Origin: Hyphomicrobiales bacterium
GTDB taxonomy: Bacteria; Pseudomonadota; Alphaproteobacteria; Rhizobiales; Beijerinckiaceae
Reading direction: 5' to 3'
DNA: 56,187 bases
NCBI GenBank assembly: GCA_025356415.1
Contig: JANXTB010000166.1
Span: forward strand, 1 to 56,187
The position numbers and the translations under genes are program-made. Below, in pieces: positions 9,400 to 20,420 of the stretch (positions are counted from its first letter, which is position 1; the number at the start of each line of letters is the position of its first letter). Below the pieces are notes generated by a model. That model was not told the origin of the DNA. It saw only the letters and a program-made list of their open reading frames with translations, and did not search any database.

Positions 9400-10449
9400 T
9401 CAGCCCCAAGGCCCGCGTCTTCCGCGGCTCTCCCCGCCGGTACCACGATCGCCGCCCCGGCGCCATGGCGAGAGCCCGCCGCCCGACAGGAAACCGCCAT
9501 CGTGTGGCCGCGCGCGTCCCCAGGCCGAGCCTGAAGGCGTGGAGGCTTGCGCAAAATCGTCGCGGAACGGCGACCAGGCGCCGGGGCCCGTGCTTGTGTC
9601 GGGGGCAATGTTCATGTGCTGCGCCAGTTCCTCCAACGCCGCGATGCGATTTTCGACATTGGGATGCGTCGAGAAAAGATTGTCTACGCCGCGCCCGCTC
9701 AGCGGATTGACGATAAAAAGATGCGCCATCGCCGGATTGGCCTCAGCGCGCTCGTTGGGAATAGCCTGCGCGCCCGCCGAAATTTTGGCGAGCGCACGCG
9801 CGAGCCAGCGCGGGTTGCCGCAGATTTCCGCGCCCGCCGCATCGGCCACATATTCGCGCGAGCGGCTCACCGCCATCTGCACGATGCCTGCGGCGATGGG
9901 CGCAAGAATGGCGAGCGCCAGCGTGCCGATGATGCCGGTCCCGTTGCGGCGTCCGCCGCCGAAGAACATGCCCCAATGGGCAATGGAAGAAATGGCGCCG
10001 GCGAGCGTCGCGCTGATCGTCATGGTCAGAGTGTCGCGGTTTTTGATATGCGCGAGCTCATGCGCGAGCACGCCGGCGAGCTCCTCGCGCGTCAGCATGT
10101 GGATCAAGCCGGTGTGCACCGCCACCGCCGCGTGCTGCGGATTGCGGCCGGTGGCGAAAGCGTTCGGCTGTTCGCTCTCGATGACATAGACGCGCGGCAT
10201 GGGGATCTGCGCGCGGGCGGCGAGTTCGCGTATGAGGCTGAAGAGCTCCGGCGCCTGGCGCTCGTCGACCTCCTGCGCATCATTGGCGGCGAGCGCCATG
10301 CGGTCGGAATTCCACCACGCGAAAATGTTCGTGCCGATGGCGAAGACGAGCGCCATCATCATGCCGCCGCGGCCACCGAGCAGCACGCCGACCACGAGGA
10401 ACAAGGCCGTCATGGCCGCGAGAAGGACCGCTGTGCGCATGAAATTCAT
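9400..10449 (-). CDS. htpX: Membrane zinc metalloprotease HtpX
   Basis: Inner-membrane M48 protease in quality control of membrane proteins. 349 residues: two N-terminal membrane segments ([20 protein letters not shown] and [15 protein letters not shown]), the zinc site [10 protein letters not shown] near residue 130 and a third ligand region [12 protein letters not shown]. Two further hydrophobic stretches surround the site. The C-terminal ~60 residues are an extra Gly/Arg/Ser/Pro-rich tail ([17 protein letters not shown]) beyond the usual end; it looks disordered. It is divergent from the DUF1674 gene and precedes rsmB. Confidence 0.95.
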   Translation of the reverse strand: MNFMRTAVLLAAMTALFLVVGVLLGGRGGMMMALVFAIGTNIFAWWNSDRMALAANDAQEVDERQAPELFSLIRELAARAQIPMPRVYVIESEQPNAFATGRNPQHAAVAVHTGLIHMLTREELAGVLAHELAHIKNRDTLTMTISATLAGAISSIAHWGMFFGGGRRNGTGIIGTLALAILAPIAAGIVQMAVSRSREYVADAAGAEICGNPRWLARALAKISAGAQAIPNERAEANPAMAHLFIVNPLSGRGVDNLFSTHPNVENRIAALEELAQHMNIAPDTSTGPGAWSPFRDDFAQASTPSGSAWGRARPHDGGFLSGGGLSPWRRGGDRGTGGESRGRRGPWG

Positions 10450-10560
10450 GGAAAGGACGCTCCAACTTTCAGGAGCCGCGTCTGGTCAAGAGCGCGGCCT
10501 GCGCCCTATATGTGGGGATGGATGGCGGGCAGGTTCAAGCGCCGCCGCACGGGATCGATG

Positions 10561-10776
10561 ATGAACGACGACACGAAGACGCCAGCCGCCGCCGAAGACG
10601 CGCCCCGCCAGCCGCTCAGCCCCGCCGCGAAGCGTGCGCTGGCGGAGGCGCAGGAGCGCCGCGAAAAGGCCGAGGCCGAGCGTCAGGCGGCCGCGAAGGA
10701 GATCAATGGCCGCGGCGGCCTCGACCCCGTGCGTTACGGGGATTGGGAGATCAAGGGTCTGACGAGCGACTTCTGA
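10561..10776 (+). CDS. DUF1674 / SDHAF4-like succinate dehydrogenase assembly protein
   Basis: 71 residues (72 if the preceding ATG at 10558 is used). The C-terminus GGLDPVRYGDWEIKGLTSDF is the DUF1674 signature shared with mitochondrial SDHAF4/Sdh8, which binds flavinylated SdhA before complex II assembly. The N-terminal half is a charged Ala/Glu-rich helix (ALAEAQERREKAEAERQAAA). The gene was only seen as the tail of a long shadow ORF in the track; start choice rests on GGGA six bases upstream. It is divergent from htpX and almost touches the nuclease gene downstream. Confidence 0.88.
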   Translation: MNDDTKTPAAAEDAPRQPLSPAAKRALAEAQERREKAEAERQAAAKEINGRGGLDPVRYGDWEIKGLTSDF

Positions 10777-10777
10777 C

Positions 10778-11275
10778 GTGATCTTCAGACGCGGCTCATC
10801 CTGGTTGGCGCTGCTGTTTCTGGCGGGGCTTCTGGCGGCCTGCGCCTATGTCGCGGGCCAGCGCCAGGTCTCGCGTCCGCGCTCGGAAGCCGCTATCGCG
10901 CTCGCAGCCCAGCCGTCGCCGGTGCGCGTTCAGGTCGCGCATATTGTCGATGGCGACACGTTCAGGATTTTCGTCGTGCTTGGCTCGGGCGAGACGATCA
11001 TCGCCCCGGTGCGGATTCGCGGCGTCGACACGCCGGAGATTCATGGCGCCTGCGACACGGAGATCCGCGCCGCACGGGATGCCTCAAAAGCGCTTGCCAA
11101 TCTGCTCGGCAGCGGCGATGTGCTGCTCGACCAGATCGCGACTGACAGATACGAGCGCGTGCTGGCGCGCGTGCGGATCCGCCAGAACGGGGCCTTGCGG
11201 GATGTCGCGGAGGTCATGGTGAGCGCCGGCTACGGGCGCGCCTACGACGGCCGCAAGCGCGCTGGGTGGTGTTGA
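10778..11275 (+). CDS. Secreted thermonuclease-family (SNase) protein
   Basis: 165 residues from a GTG start one base after the DUF1674 stop. An N-terminal hydrophobic segment ends LLAAC, which fits a lipobox, so it may be a lipoprotein. The SNase fold follows: VDGDTF, VRIRGVDTPEIHGACD, then DRYERVLARVRI and the closing GYGRAYDGRKRAGWC. The family degrades nucleic acids with calcium; Asp, Glu and Arg active-site positions (DGDTF, DTPE, RYER) appear kept, but the exact activity is not proven. Confidence 0.88.
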   Translation: MIFRRGSSWLALLFLAGLLAACAYVAGQRQVSRPRSEAAIALAAQPSPVRVQVAHIVDGDTFRIFVVLGSGETIIAPVRIRGVDTPEIHGACDTEIRAARDASKALANLLGSGDVLLDQIATDRYERVLARVRIRQNGALRDVAEVMVSAGYGRAYDGRKRAGWC

Positions 11276-11431
11276 GCGCCCTTCTCCCGCTTGGCGGGAG
11301 AAGGTGTCGCGCGCAGCGCGACGGATGAGGGCGTTTCAACAGCGCTCATCCTTTCAGATTGATGAACCGGCGCCGCCCTCACCCGTCATGCTTCGCATGC
11401 CACCCTCTCCCGCCCTGCGGGAGAGGGGCGC
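11276..11431. repeat. Paired inverted palindromic repeat, family 1, copy A
   Basis: Two inverted copies of one ~60-bp hairpin unit face each other: CTTCTCCCGC..GCGGGAGAAGG followed by ..GACGGATGAGGGCG on the left, and CGCCCTCACCCGTCATGCTT..CTCTCCCGC..GCGGGAGAGG on the right. It lies between the convergent nuclease and acs genes and may act as a bidirectional terminator. Copies B-E occur elsewhere in this window. Confidence 0.85.
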
Positions 11432-11437
11432 GTACGA

Positions 11438-13375
<1,938 letters not shown>

Positions 13376-13543
13376 GTCTCTCTCCCCGGGGGCGCGTTGT
13401 CGCGGCGTTTTCAGCTCGCGAACTTCGCTCAATTTGTGCGCGGCATTATGACGATGCAATAGCTCTGAACAAGCCTTCGCGCGCTCACACTTTGGTTGAG
13501 AGACGTTTGGAGCAGGCCGCTTGACCGGCGCTTTTGCGCCAGA

Positions 13544-14206
13544 TCAAGGACATTCCTTCTGCACGCGGTCGAGCGCGCCGCCGATGCCGGTCAGCGAGTA
13601 GGAATCCGTCGTGACATTGCCGCGCAGCGACGGCGCCTTGACTGTGAGCTTCCCGCCCTTGCGCAAGGAGTCCACGATGGCGCCCGTCTTGGCGGTGTCG
13701 CGCACCCACAGATGCGAGCCCTGCGAGGCAAGCGCGAATTTGTCGGCGCCAACGGCGGCTTCCGCCGGGGTCTTTTCGGTGGACTTCACGTCGAAGCCCA
13801 TGATGATCGAGACTTCGTTGCGCACCTTCTCGGAAGGACGCGACGAGATGAAGAGATACGCCGGATCGCGCTTCAGCTCCTTGGGCAGGCGGTCCTTCGG
13901 CTGCGCGAGCGCATAGCATTGCTTGGCGCCGCCGGTCGTCACATAGACCCCCCAGTCGCCGATCGTGGCGACCAGCGTCGGCTTGCCGGGTTCCGCAGAC
14001 GCCGCTGCGGCGGCGGCAGGCTGCTGCTTCGTCGCGGGCTTGGCGGCCGGCTTCTGCGCCGTCTGGCCCGCAGCCGGCTTTGCGGCGGGCTTGGTTTCCG
14101 GCTTGGTCTGCGCGGCGGCCAGCGACGACACCCCGGCAACAAGCGCCGACGCGAGGAGGATGCGGGCATAAGCCCGCGGCAGGGACGTGAGAACATTCCG
14201 AATCAT
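13544..14206 (-). CDS. Invasion-associated locus B (IalB) family protein, second copy
   Basis: 220 residues. Signal peptide ILLASALVAGVSSLAAA-QTK, then a ~45-residue Lys/Ala/Pro-rich linker (KPAAKPAAGQTAQKPAAKP), then the IalB domain with IGDWGVYVTTGGAKQCYALA, YLFISSRPSEKVRNEVSII and SLRGNVTTDSYSLTGIGGAL. It is more diverged from the 5.5-kb paralogue than expected of a recent duplicate. It lies on the opposite strand from the ECF sigma gene, with a 199-bp shared upstream region that could hold a common control site. Confidence 0.85.
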   Translation of the reverse strand: MIRNVLTSLPRAYARILLASALVAGVSSLAAAQTKPETKPAAKPAAGQTAQKPAAKPATKQQPAAAAAASAEPGKPTLVATIGDWGVYVTTGGAKQCYALAQPKDRLPKELKRDPAYLFISSRPSEKVRNEVSIIMGFDVKSTEKTPAEAAVGADKFALASQGSHLWVRDTAKTGAIVDSLRKGGKLTVKAPSLRGNVTTDSYSLTGIGGALDRVQKECP

Positions 14207-14405
14207 GGGACGATCTTACTCCGACGAGCGCTATATGGGAGGGGGCCCAGCCTTTGCGCTCAAGAAAAAGCCTTCGCCTCTGGGTTCGCAAATTCGGGTG
14301 GACTGTGCAACAATCCTTTCGCTGTCCTAATGCCACAGGCAGCCAAAGCTGTGCAGGCGCACGCTACTTCGCGAGCGTCGAGTTGCTGGAAGAGAACGAC
14401 GCCGA

Positions 14406-14981
14406 ATGACGCCCCTCGCCTCCGAACATGCCGCGCTCGTCGCAGCCGTGGCTTCGCTGCGCGACCGTGAAGCCTTCACGCGCCTGTTCGATTATTACGG
14501 TCCGCGCATCAACGCCTATCTGATGCGTCTCGGTTGCGACCGCGCGCTTGCCGAAGAAGTCGCGCAGGACGTGATGGTTTCGCTGTGGCGCAAGGCGCAT
14601 TTGTTCGAGCCTGAAAAATCCTCGCTGGCGACCTGGCTGTACCGGATCGCACGGAACAGGCGCATCGACCTTTTGCGCCGCGACCGCGTCGACTACGTTG
14701 ATCCCGACAGTTTCGCGCTCGACATCCCCGACGAGACAAGCGTCAACGCCGACCAGATGCTCGACGCGCAATCGCGCGACGATGTCCTGCGCACCGCGAT
14801 GCAGGGCCTGCCGGCGGAACAGCTGACCCTCGTGCGCCTGGCTTTCTTCGAAAGCCTTTCGCATTCGGAGATCGCCGAGAAGACCGGCTTGCCGCTCGGA
14901 ACCGTCAAGTCGCGTATCCGGTTGGCGTTCACGCGCCTGCGCCGTGCGCTCGAAGCCAACGGTGTTGTCGAAGCCGACTAG
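14406..14981 (+). CDS. ECF-type RNA polymerase sigma factor (ECF11/RpoE-like)
   Basis: 191 residues with sigma region 2 (EAFTRLFDYYGPRINAYLMR, AEEVAQDVMVSLWRKAHLF, TWLYRIARNRRIDLLRRDR) and region 4 (GLPAEQLTLVRLAFFESLSH, LPLGTVKSRIRLAFTRLRRA). Region 2 resembles Rhodobacter RpoE, which responds to singlet oxygen and is held by the zinc anti-sigma ChrR. No ChrR-like cupin or other anti-sigma gene is adjacent; lemA follows after 28 bases. Its regulator must be encoded elsewhere or act differently. Confidence 0.93.
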   Translation: MTPLASEHAALVAAVASLRDREAFTRLFDYYGPRINAYLMRLGCDRALAEEVAQDVMVSLWRKAHLFEPEKSSLATWLYRIARNRRIDLLRRDRVDYVDPDSFALDIPDETSVNADQMLDAQSRDDVLRTAMQGLPAEQLTLVRLAFFESLSHSEIAEKTGLPLGTVKSRIRLAFTRLRRALEANGVVEAD

Positions 14982-15009
14982 ACCGCATTTGTTCCGAAGG
15001 AGAAAGCCC

Positions 15010-15624
15010 ATGTCGCTCAGCGCGCTCGCCCACCTTCCGACTCGCCTCAGGGCGTTGACAGCCGTGGTCCTGCTCGGCCTCGTCACCGCAGGCTGCGGCT
15101 ACAACACCATTCCCACGCTCGAGGAGCGGGCGAAGGCGCAATGGTCGGAGGTGCAGAACCAGTACCAGCGGCGCGCCGACCTCATCCCCAATCTCGTCGC
15201 CACCGTGCAGGGCTACGCCAAGCAGGAAAAGGACGTGCTGACCGCCGTGGTGGAAGCGCGCGCCAAGGCGACCTCGGTGCGCATCGACGCCTCGCAACTC
15301 ACCGATCCCGAGAAGCTGAAGCAATTCCAGGATGCGCAGAACCAGCTGTCGGGCGCGCTCGGCCGCCTGCTCGCGGTGAGCGAGAATTATCCCGACCTGA
15401 AGTCGAACCAGAACTTCCTCGCCCTGCAATCGCAACTGGAGGGCACCGAGAACCGCATCGCCGTCTCGCGCCGCGACTACATCGAAGCCGTGCGCGAGTT
15501 CAACACGTCGCTGCGCACCTTCCCGACCATGCTCTGGGCTATGACCTTATTCCGCTCGAGCCAGCCGATGGCGACATTCACCGCCGTCGAAGGATCGCAG
15601 ACGCCGCCCGCCGTGAAGTTCTGA
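15010..15624 (+). CDS. LemA family protein
   Basis: 204 residues from ATG 15010, preceded by AAGGAG; the track start 22 codons earlier overlaps the sigma gene. The N-terminal hydrophobic stretch ends VTAGC, a possible lipobox. LemA domain motifs: YNTIPTLEERAKAQWSEVQN, QRRADLIPNLVATVQGYA, and NFLALQSQLEGTENRIAVSR. Function of LemA proteins is not established; they often stand with TPM-domain genes as here, suggesting a shared envelope role. Confidence 0.92.
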   Translation: MSLSALAHLPTRLRALTAVVLLGLVTAGCGYNTIPTLEERAKAQWSEVQNQYQRRADLIPNLVATVQGYAKQEKDVLTAVVEARAKATSVRIDASQLTDPEKLKQFQDAQNQLSGALGRLLAVSENYPDLKSNQNFLALQSQLEGTENRIAVSRRDYIEAVREFNTSLRTFPTMLWAMTLFRSSQPMATFTAVEGSQTPPAVKF

Positions 15625-15631
15625 GGCGTTG

Positions 15632-16441
15632 ATGCGCGTGCTGCGGCAGGCGCCGCTCCTCGCCATCCTGTTCGCCTTCGTGGCGCTGGCGGCGAGCGTT
15701 CTTGCATACGCGGCGCCGACCTATCCGGCGTTGAGCGGACGCATCGTCGACGGCGCAAACATTCTTCCCGCCGACACGCGCGACGCGCTGGAGACGAAAC
15801 TGAAGGAGCTTGAGGACAAGTCGGGCATCCAGCTTGTCGTCGCCACCTTGCCGTCGCTTCAGGGCTATGAAATCGAGCCCTTCGCCAATGGCCTTTTCCG
15901 CGCATGGAAGCTCGGCGAGGCGAAGCAGAACAACGGGCTGCTGCTGCTCGTGGCGCCGAATGAAAAGCGCGTGCGCATCGAGGTCGGCTACGGACTCGAG
16001 GGCACGCTGACCGATGCGCTGTCGAAGATCATCATCACCAACGCCATGGCGCCGCGCTTCAAGGCGAATGATTTCGCGGGTGGCATCTCGCGCGGCGTCG
16101 ACGACATCATCACCGTGCTGACGACCGACGCCTCAGAATGGCAGAAGCGTCCGAGCCTGCGCACCGAGGAGCCAGCCCTGCTCGACCAGATCATGCCGAT
16201 CATCGTGCTCGCGCTGTTCATCTTCGTGATCTGGACGATGATCCGCAATGCGCGCGGACAGAACAACAGATTTCGCGGCGGACGCGGCGGCCCGGTTTTC
16301 ATGCCGGGCCCCGGCTCTTCTGGTTCAAGTTCTTGGGGCTCCGGCTCGGGGTGGAGTGGGGGCGGCGGATGGTCCGGCGGCGGCGGCTTTTCAGGCGGTG
16401 GCGGCTCATCGGGCGGCGGCGGCGCCTCAGGAGGATGGTGA
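15632..16441 (+). CDS. TPM-domain membrane protein (YgcG family) with Gly-rich tail
   Basis: 269 residues. Signal peptide (LLAILFAFVALAASVLAYA), TPM domain (residues ~30-170: GRIVDGANILPADTRDALE, YGLEGTLTDALSKIIITNAM, FAGGISRGVDDII), a transmembrane segment (IMPIIVLALFIFVIWTMI) and a low-complexity Gly/Ser/Trp C-terminus (SGGGGWSGGGGFSGGGGS). The arrangement is typical of the family in bacteria; the TPM domain is exposed on the outside. A TTG three bases earlier is an alternative start. It lies 7 bases after lemA and overlaps the next gene. Confidence 0.9.
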   Translation: MRVLRQAPLLAILFAFVALAASVLAYAAPTYPALSGRIVDGANILPADTRDALETKLKELEDKSGIQLVVATLPSLQGYEIEPFANGLFRAWKLGEAKQNNGLLLLVAPNEKRVRIEVGYGLEGTLTDALSKIIITNAMAPRFKANDFAGGISRGVDDIITVLTTDASEWQKRPSLRTEEPALLDQIMPIIVLALFIFVIWTMIRNARGQNNRFRGGRGGPVFMPGPGSSGSSSWGSGSGWSGGGGWSGGGGFSGGGGSSGGGGASGGW

Positions 16442-17049
16442 TGGAATTCACGCCCACCGATCACGCCCGCATCGCCGACGCGATCCACCATGCCGAAGCG
16501 CGCACCAGCGGCGAAATCGTCTGCGTGCTGGCGCGCAGCTCCGGCGAATACGGTCACGTGCCCGCGCTGTGGAGCGCACTCTTCGCGCTCGCCGCGCCCT
16601 GGCCGCTGATGGCTATGACCGAACTTTCCGCGCAGCGCATTTTCCTCATCCAGTGCGCGATCTTTGTCGCGCTGCTGCTGGTCTTTTCGATCGAACATTT
16701 CCGGATGTTGCTCGTGCCGCGCGCCGTGCAGCGCGCCCGCGCTCATCGCGCCGCGCTCGAACAATTCTACACGCGCGGGCTCAGCCGCACGACGGAGCGC
16801 AACGGCGTGCTGATCTATGTGTCGCTCGCCGAGCATTATGCGCGCATCATCGCCGATGACGGCGTCGCCTCGAAGGTCGGACAGGACGCATGGCGCAAGG
16901 CGATCGACGCGCTGGTGTCGCAAATTGCGGAAGAGCATGTCGCAGAGGGATTTGTCGAAGCAATCGCGCTTTGCGCCGATGTGCTGGCGACGCATTTTCC
17001 GGCGGATGACAAAACCAATCACCTGCCTGACCGCATCTACCTGGTGTGA
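16441..17049 (+). CDS. TPM-domain membrane protein, second of the pair
   Basis: 202 residues starting at an ATG that overlaps the previous stop (GTGATGG), with GGAGG in the end of that gene. TPM domain split around two membrane segments: HARIADAIHHAEARTSGEIV at the N-terminus, then ALWSALFALAAPWPLMAM and IFLIQCAIFVALLLVFSI, then FYTRGLSRTTERNGVLIYVS and LAEHYARIIADDGVASKVGQ. It probably works with the preceding protein. The stop is immediately next to the stop of the convergent DUF1223 gene. Confidence 0.9.
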   Translation: MEFTPTDHARIADAIHHAEARTSGEIVCVLARSSGEYGHVPALWSALFALAAPWPLMAMTELSAQRIFLIQCAIFVALLLVFSIEHFRMLLVPRAVQRARAHRAALEQFYTRGLSRTTERNGVLIYVSLAEHYARIIADDGVASKVGQDAWRKAIDALVSQIAEEHVAEGFVEAIALCADVLATHFPADDKTNHLPDRIYLV

Positions 17050-17799
17050 TCAGAGGTCCGGGCTTTTTCCTGCCGCGAGGATCGGCCCCAGCACGTCGCC
17101 CCATGATTTCTGGACGATGACGACATATCCATCCGTGTCGTCGGTGCGCGCCTCGGGCAGTGGAAGTTCGAAACGCGACGGCGTTCCCGTCCACTGTCCC
17201 ATGCGCACCAACGAACGGACGACATTTGCGTAAGTTAGGTGCCGGCCGCGATTCTCGCCGCGCCCGATGGAGACTGACTTGGCCCGCGACACGCGCAACA
17301 GCCACACGCCGGCGCCGTGCCCGATGTCGCCACTCGCCGCGCCAAGATCGACGACGACCATTCCGTCGCTTTCGCTGATCTTCATCGACGTACCGACGTT
17401 GTGACGCGTCGCTGACGTGCTTTCAACCAGCGCCGTCAATTGCTGCTTGTCGGACCCAACGCCATGCACGGCGCCATCAACAATAATCTGCGGCGTGTAG
17501 ACCTGATGATCGCCGCGGCTCTGCGCATAATGCTTCTGCCGCGCGGTGAATTCCGGCTTCGCCAGCGTGTCCTTCCAGCCGATGTAATCCCAGATGTCGA
17601 CCGGGAACGAGAGTGCGATGACATCTGGCCGCTCACGCGAAACATCCTTGAGCAACGCGTCGGCGGGAGGGCAGGATGAACAGCCCTGGCTGGTGAAGAG
17701 TTCGACGACGGCGGGACGCTCCAGAGCGGCTGCGGGCGTGGCGAGGGCCAGAACGGCCATTGCCGCAAGCCTCCTCCATGCTGTCGCCCTCATCGGCAT
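17050..17799 (-). CDS. DUF1223 thioredoxin-fold exported protein
   Basis: 249 residues. Signal peptide (MAVLALATPAAA-LE), then the DUF1223 start VVELFTSQGCSSCPPADALL, a CxxC motif in thioredoxin-like position, PVDIWDYIGWKDTLA, and QVYTPQIIVDGAVHGVGSD. The fold and CSSC pair suggest periplasmic disulfide chemistry, but no activity is established for the family. It ends at the same base boundary as the convergent TPM gene (zero-base gap). Confidence 0.92.
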   Translation of the reverse strand: MPMRATAWRRLAAMAVLALATPAAALERPAVVELFTSQGCSSCPPADALLKDVSRERPDVIALSFPVDIWDYIGWKDTLAKPEFTARQKHYAQSRGDHQVYTPQIIVDGAVHGVGSDKQQLTALVESTSATRHNVGTSMKISESDGMVVVDLGAASGDIGHGAGVWLLRVSRAKSVSIGRGENRGRHLTYANVVRSLVRMGQWTGTPSRFELPLPEARTDDTDGYVVIVQKSWGDVLGPILAAGKSPDL

Positions 17800-17879
17800 C
17801 GCGATCCCGCCTGTTGTCTGAATATCGCCAACCTACAGGACAAACCGGCCTTAGCGCGAGTCACATCAGGGTGAGAGCG

Positions 17880-19061
17880 TCAGCCGCCGCGCAAAGCGCC
17901 GAGAACGCGCTGGCCGGGACGTCCATCCTCGGGCATGCCGATGCGCCGCTGAACGTCCGTGATGGCCGCGCGCGTCTTCGCGCCGATCGCGCCATCAGGT
18001 TCGCCGACATCATACCCGCGCTGGAGCAGCAGACGCTGCACCTCGCGTTTCTCCGCGCGCGACAGGCCTCCGTCAGTGGTCGGCCAAGGAGTCTTCAAGC
18101 CGTTGAGGCCCTTGAGCCGATCCGACAAAAGCGAAATCGCCAGCGCGTAGGATGTCGCGCCATTGTACGAGAAGGCCGCGTCGTAATTCTTGAACACGAG
18201 GAAGGCCGGCCCCTCGGCGCCCGCCGGCAGGATCAGGCCCGCAGGGCCCGCGCCATGCAGCGGCTTGCCATCCAGACGCGTGATCCCGAGCTTGGCCCAG
18301 CGCGCCAGCGGATGCCGGCTGGTGCGCCCGGACGGGCCTTTGTAATTTTCTGGGATGCGCACTTCGTAGCCCCACGGGGCGCCGGGCTGCCAACCCGAAT
18401 TGCGCAGGAAGTTCGCGGTCGAGAACAGGGCATCGGGAATGGAATCGACGAGATCGCGACGCCCGTCGCCATCGCCATCGACCGCCAGGCGCAGATAGGT
18501 GGACGGCATGAATTGCGTATGACCGAACGCGCCCGCCCAAGAGCCGCGCAGCTTTTCGGGCGCAAGATCGCCGCGCGCGACAATCTTCAAAGTGGCCATG
18601 AATTCGCTGCGGAAGTAATCGCGGCGCCGCGGCGCCGTACAAGCGAGCGTCGACAAGGATTGCGGCAGCGACCACTTGCCGGCGAGTTTTCCGTAATCGC
18701 TTTCGACGCCCCACACCGCGAGAATCGTGTGCCGGTCGACGCCGTAATGTTTTTCGGCGGCCTGCAGAACGTGGTCGTAAGTTTTCAAAAGCTTGCGCCC
18801 GTCAGCGACTTTCTCGGCGTCGACGAGCGAGGCGAGATAATCCCAGATCGGCGTCACGAATTCGGGCTGCGCCTCGGAGAGTTCGATGATCTTGGGATCA
18901 GGCGTAACGCCGCGCATCACGCGATCGAACACGTCGCCGGGAACGCCGAGCTGTTGCGCCTCAGTGCGAAGGCCGTCCACGCAGGCGGCGAATTGCGCGG
19001 CAGCCGGCGAGGCGGCGGCAAGCGAGGCGGCGATGAGGGCCAGTTTGATGATTCGGCTCAT
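17880..19061 (-). CDS. Lytic murein transglycosylase (MltB/SLT_2 family)
   Basis: 393 residues: signal peptide (LALIAASLAAASPAAA-QF), transglycosylase domain with the catalytic Glu in AVWGVESDYGKLAGKW and the family motif AFGHTQFMPSTYLRLAVDGD, then a C-terminal peptidoglycan-binding domain (EVQRLLLQRGYDVGEPDGAI). It cleaves glycan strands to 1,6-anhydro-MurNAc ends in the periplasm. The gene stands alone, head-on to nothing close, between DUF1223 and leuD on the same strand. Confidence 0.95.
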   Translation of the reverse strand: MSRIIKLALIAASLAAASPAAAQFAACVDGLRTEAQQLGVPGDVFDRVMRGVTPDPKIIELSEAQPEFVTPIWDYLASLVDAEKVADGRKLLKTYDHVLQAAEKHYGVDRHTILAVWGVESDYGKLAGKWSLPQSLSTLACTAPRRRDYFRSEFMATLKIVARGDLAPEKLRGSWAGAFGHTQFMPSTYLRLAVDGDGDGRRDLVDSIPDALFSTANFLRNSGWQPGAPWGYEVRIPENYKGPSGRTSRHPLARWAKLGITRLDGKPLHGAGPAGLILPAGAEGPAFLVFKNYDAAFSYNGATSYALAISLLSDRLKGLNGLKTPWPTTDGGLSRAEKREVQRLLLQRGYDVGEPDGAIGAKTRAAITDVQRRIGMPEDGRPGQRVLGALRGG

Positions 19062-19125
19062 GGGCCAAGCCTAACCGACGCGCCCGCGAAAACTAAATCG
19101 CGGACGCATCACTCTTTTATGAGCT

Positions 19126-19725
19126 TCAGAACGCGCGGGCCGCGAGCTTTTCCTCGAACGCCTTGATCTTCGGCTCCTTGACCATGGTGAGGCCGATCGA
19201 GTCGAGACCGTTCAGCATGCAATGCTTGCGGAATTCGTCGATCTCGAACTTCACCACGCCGCCATCGGGGCCGCGGATTTCTTGGCGCACGAGATCGACC
19301 GTCAAGGTGGCGTTGGCGCCGCGCGAGGCGTCGTCCATGAGCTTCTTCAGATCCTCGGCCGAGACCTTGGCCGGCAGAACGCCGTTCTGGAAGCAATTGT
19401 TGTAGAAGATGTCGGCGAAGCTGGTCGAGATCACGCAGCGGATGCCGTAATCGAGCAGCGCCCAGGGCGCATGTTCGCGCGACGAGCCGCAGCCGAAATT
19501 GTCCTCGGCGACGATGATCTGCGCCTTGCGATAGGCCGGCTTGTTCAGGACGAAATCGGGATTTTCCGAACCATCGTCATTGAAGCGCATCTCCGAGAAC
19601 AGCCCCTTGCCGAGGCCGGTGCGGGCGATCGTCTTCAGATACTGCTTCGGGATGATCATGTCCGTGTCGACATTGGTGATCGGCAGCGGCGCGGCGACGC
19701 CTGTCAGGGTCGTGAACTTGTCCAT
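19126..19725 (-). CDS. leuD: 3-isopropylmalate dehydratase small subunit
   Basis: 199 residues from ATG 19725 ([20 protein letters not shown]), the usual LeuD length; the track start adds 19 unlikely residues. Swivel-domain motifs: [51 protein letters not shown]. With LeuC it converts 2- to 3-isopropylmalate in leucine synthesis. leuC lies 2 kb upstream on the same strand, separated by unrelated genes and a toxin-antitoxin locus. Confidence 0.97.
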   Translation of the reverse strand: MDKFTTLTGVAAPLPITNVDTDMIIPKQYLKTIARTGLGKGLFSEMRFNDDGSENPDFVLNKPAYRKAQIIVAEDNFGCGSSREHAPWALLDYGIRCVISTSFADIFYNNCFQNGVLPAKVSAEDLKKLMDDASRGANATLTVDLVRQEIRGPDGGVVKFEIDEFRKHCMLNGLDSIGLTMVKEPKIKAFEEKLAARAF

Positions 19726-19907
19726 CGCGGTTCGGTCCGTCTCTCTAGGGCCGCCTGTCCCGGCGGCGATCGGGCCTTTCAATGCGGCTTTGCGCCCGTC
19801 TGGTCAAGAGCGGCGCCGGCGGAGCCAAGGCCAGTCTGCATGGGAACCAAGCGGCGCCCCGCCCCGTTGCTCGGCCCTGAACCTCCCGCAACCCGAGGAT
19901 GCCCCAA

Positions 19908-20420
19908 ATGGCCCAGAGCAAGCCCAATGCGTCGACCAGCGACGAGGACAAGTCGAAGGTCTTCGAGCTCGTGAAGGACATCAAGATGGCCATGCTGGCG
20001 ACTGTCTCGCCCGACGGCCGGATGCACGCGCGGCCGATGGCCTCGATCCAGAAGGATTTTGACGGCACGCTCTGGTTCATGAGTCGCGAGCATTCGCTCA
20101 AGATCGACGAGATCGAGGCCCGCCCCGATGTGCTGCTCGCCTATTCGCACCCGGGCCGCCAGCATTACGTCTCGATCACCGGCAAGGCGCGCGTCGTGCG
20201 CGACCGGGCCAAGATCAACGAACTCTGGACGGAAGCCGACCGCGTCTGGTTCCCGAAAGGCCCGGACGATCCGGAGCTGGCGTTGCTCGCGGTCGACATC
20301 GAGCAGGCGGAATATTGGGATGCGCCCTCATCCGCCATGGTCCACGCCTACGGCTACCTGAAGGCGCGGCTCGCCGGCGAAAGCCCGGACGGGGGCGAGA
20401 ACAAGACCGTGAAGTTTTAG
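19908..20420 (+). CDS. Pyridoxamine 5'-phosphate oxidase-like general stress protein
   Basis: 170 residues from ATG 19908, which has GAGG nine bases upstream; the track's ATG 19899 touches the GAGG. A split-barrel flavin-binding fold: KIAMLATVSPDGR-type strand (IKMAMLATVSPDGRMHARPM), LWFMSREHSLKIDEIEA, VLLAYSHPGRQHYVSITGKA, then EADRVWFPKGPDDPELALLA and YWDAPSSAMVHAYGYLKARL. The family (COG3871) binds flavins or deazaflavins; the substrate is unknown. Its last four bases overlap the convergent antitoxin gene. Confidence 0.9.
   Translation: MAQSKPNASTSDEDKSKVFELVKDIKMAMLATVSPDGRMHARPMASIQKDFDGTLWFMSREHSLKIDEIEARPDVLLAYSHPGRQHYVSITGKARVVRDRAKINELWTEADRVWFPKGPDDPELALLAVDIEQAEYWDAPSSAMVHAYGYLKARLAGESPDGGENKTVKF

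Noticed and set aside
14207-14405. RpoE/ECF11-type promoter (TGATCC..TAAGA) for ialB and the sigma gene
   Set aside because: TAAGA occurs near the ialB start on the minus strand but no matching -35 element lies at the right distance.
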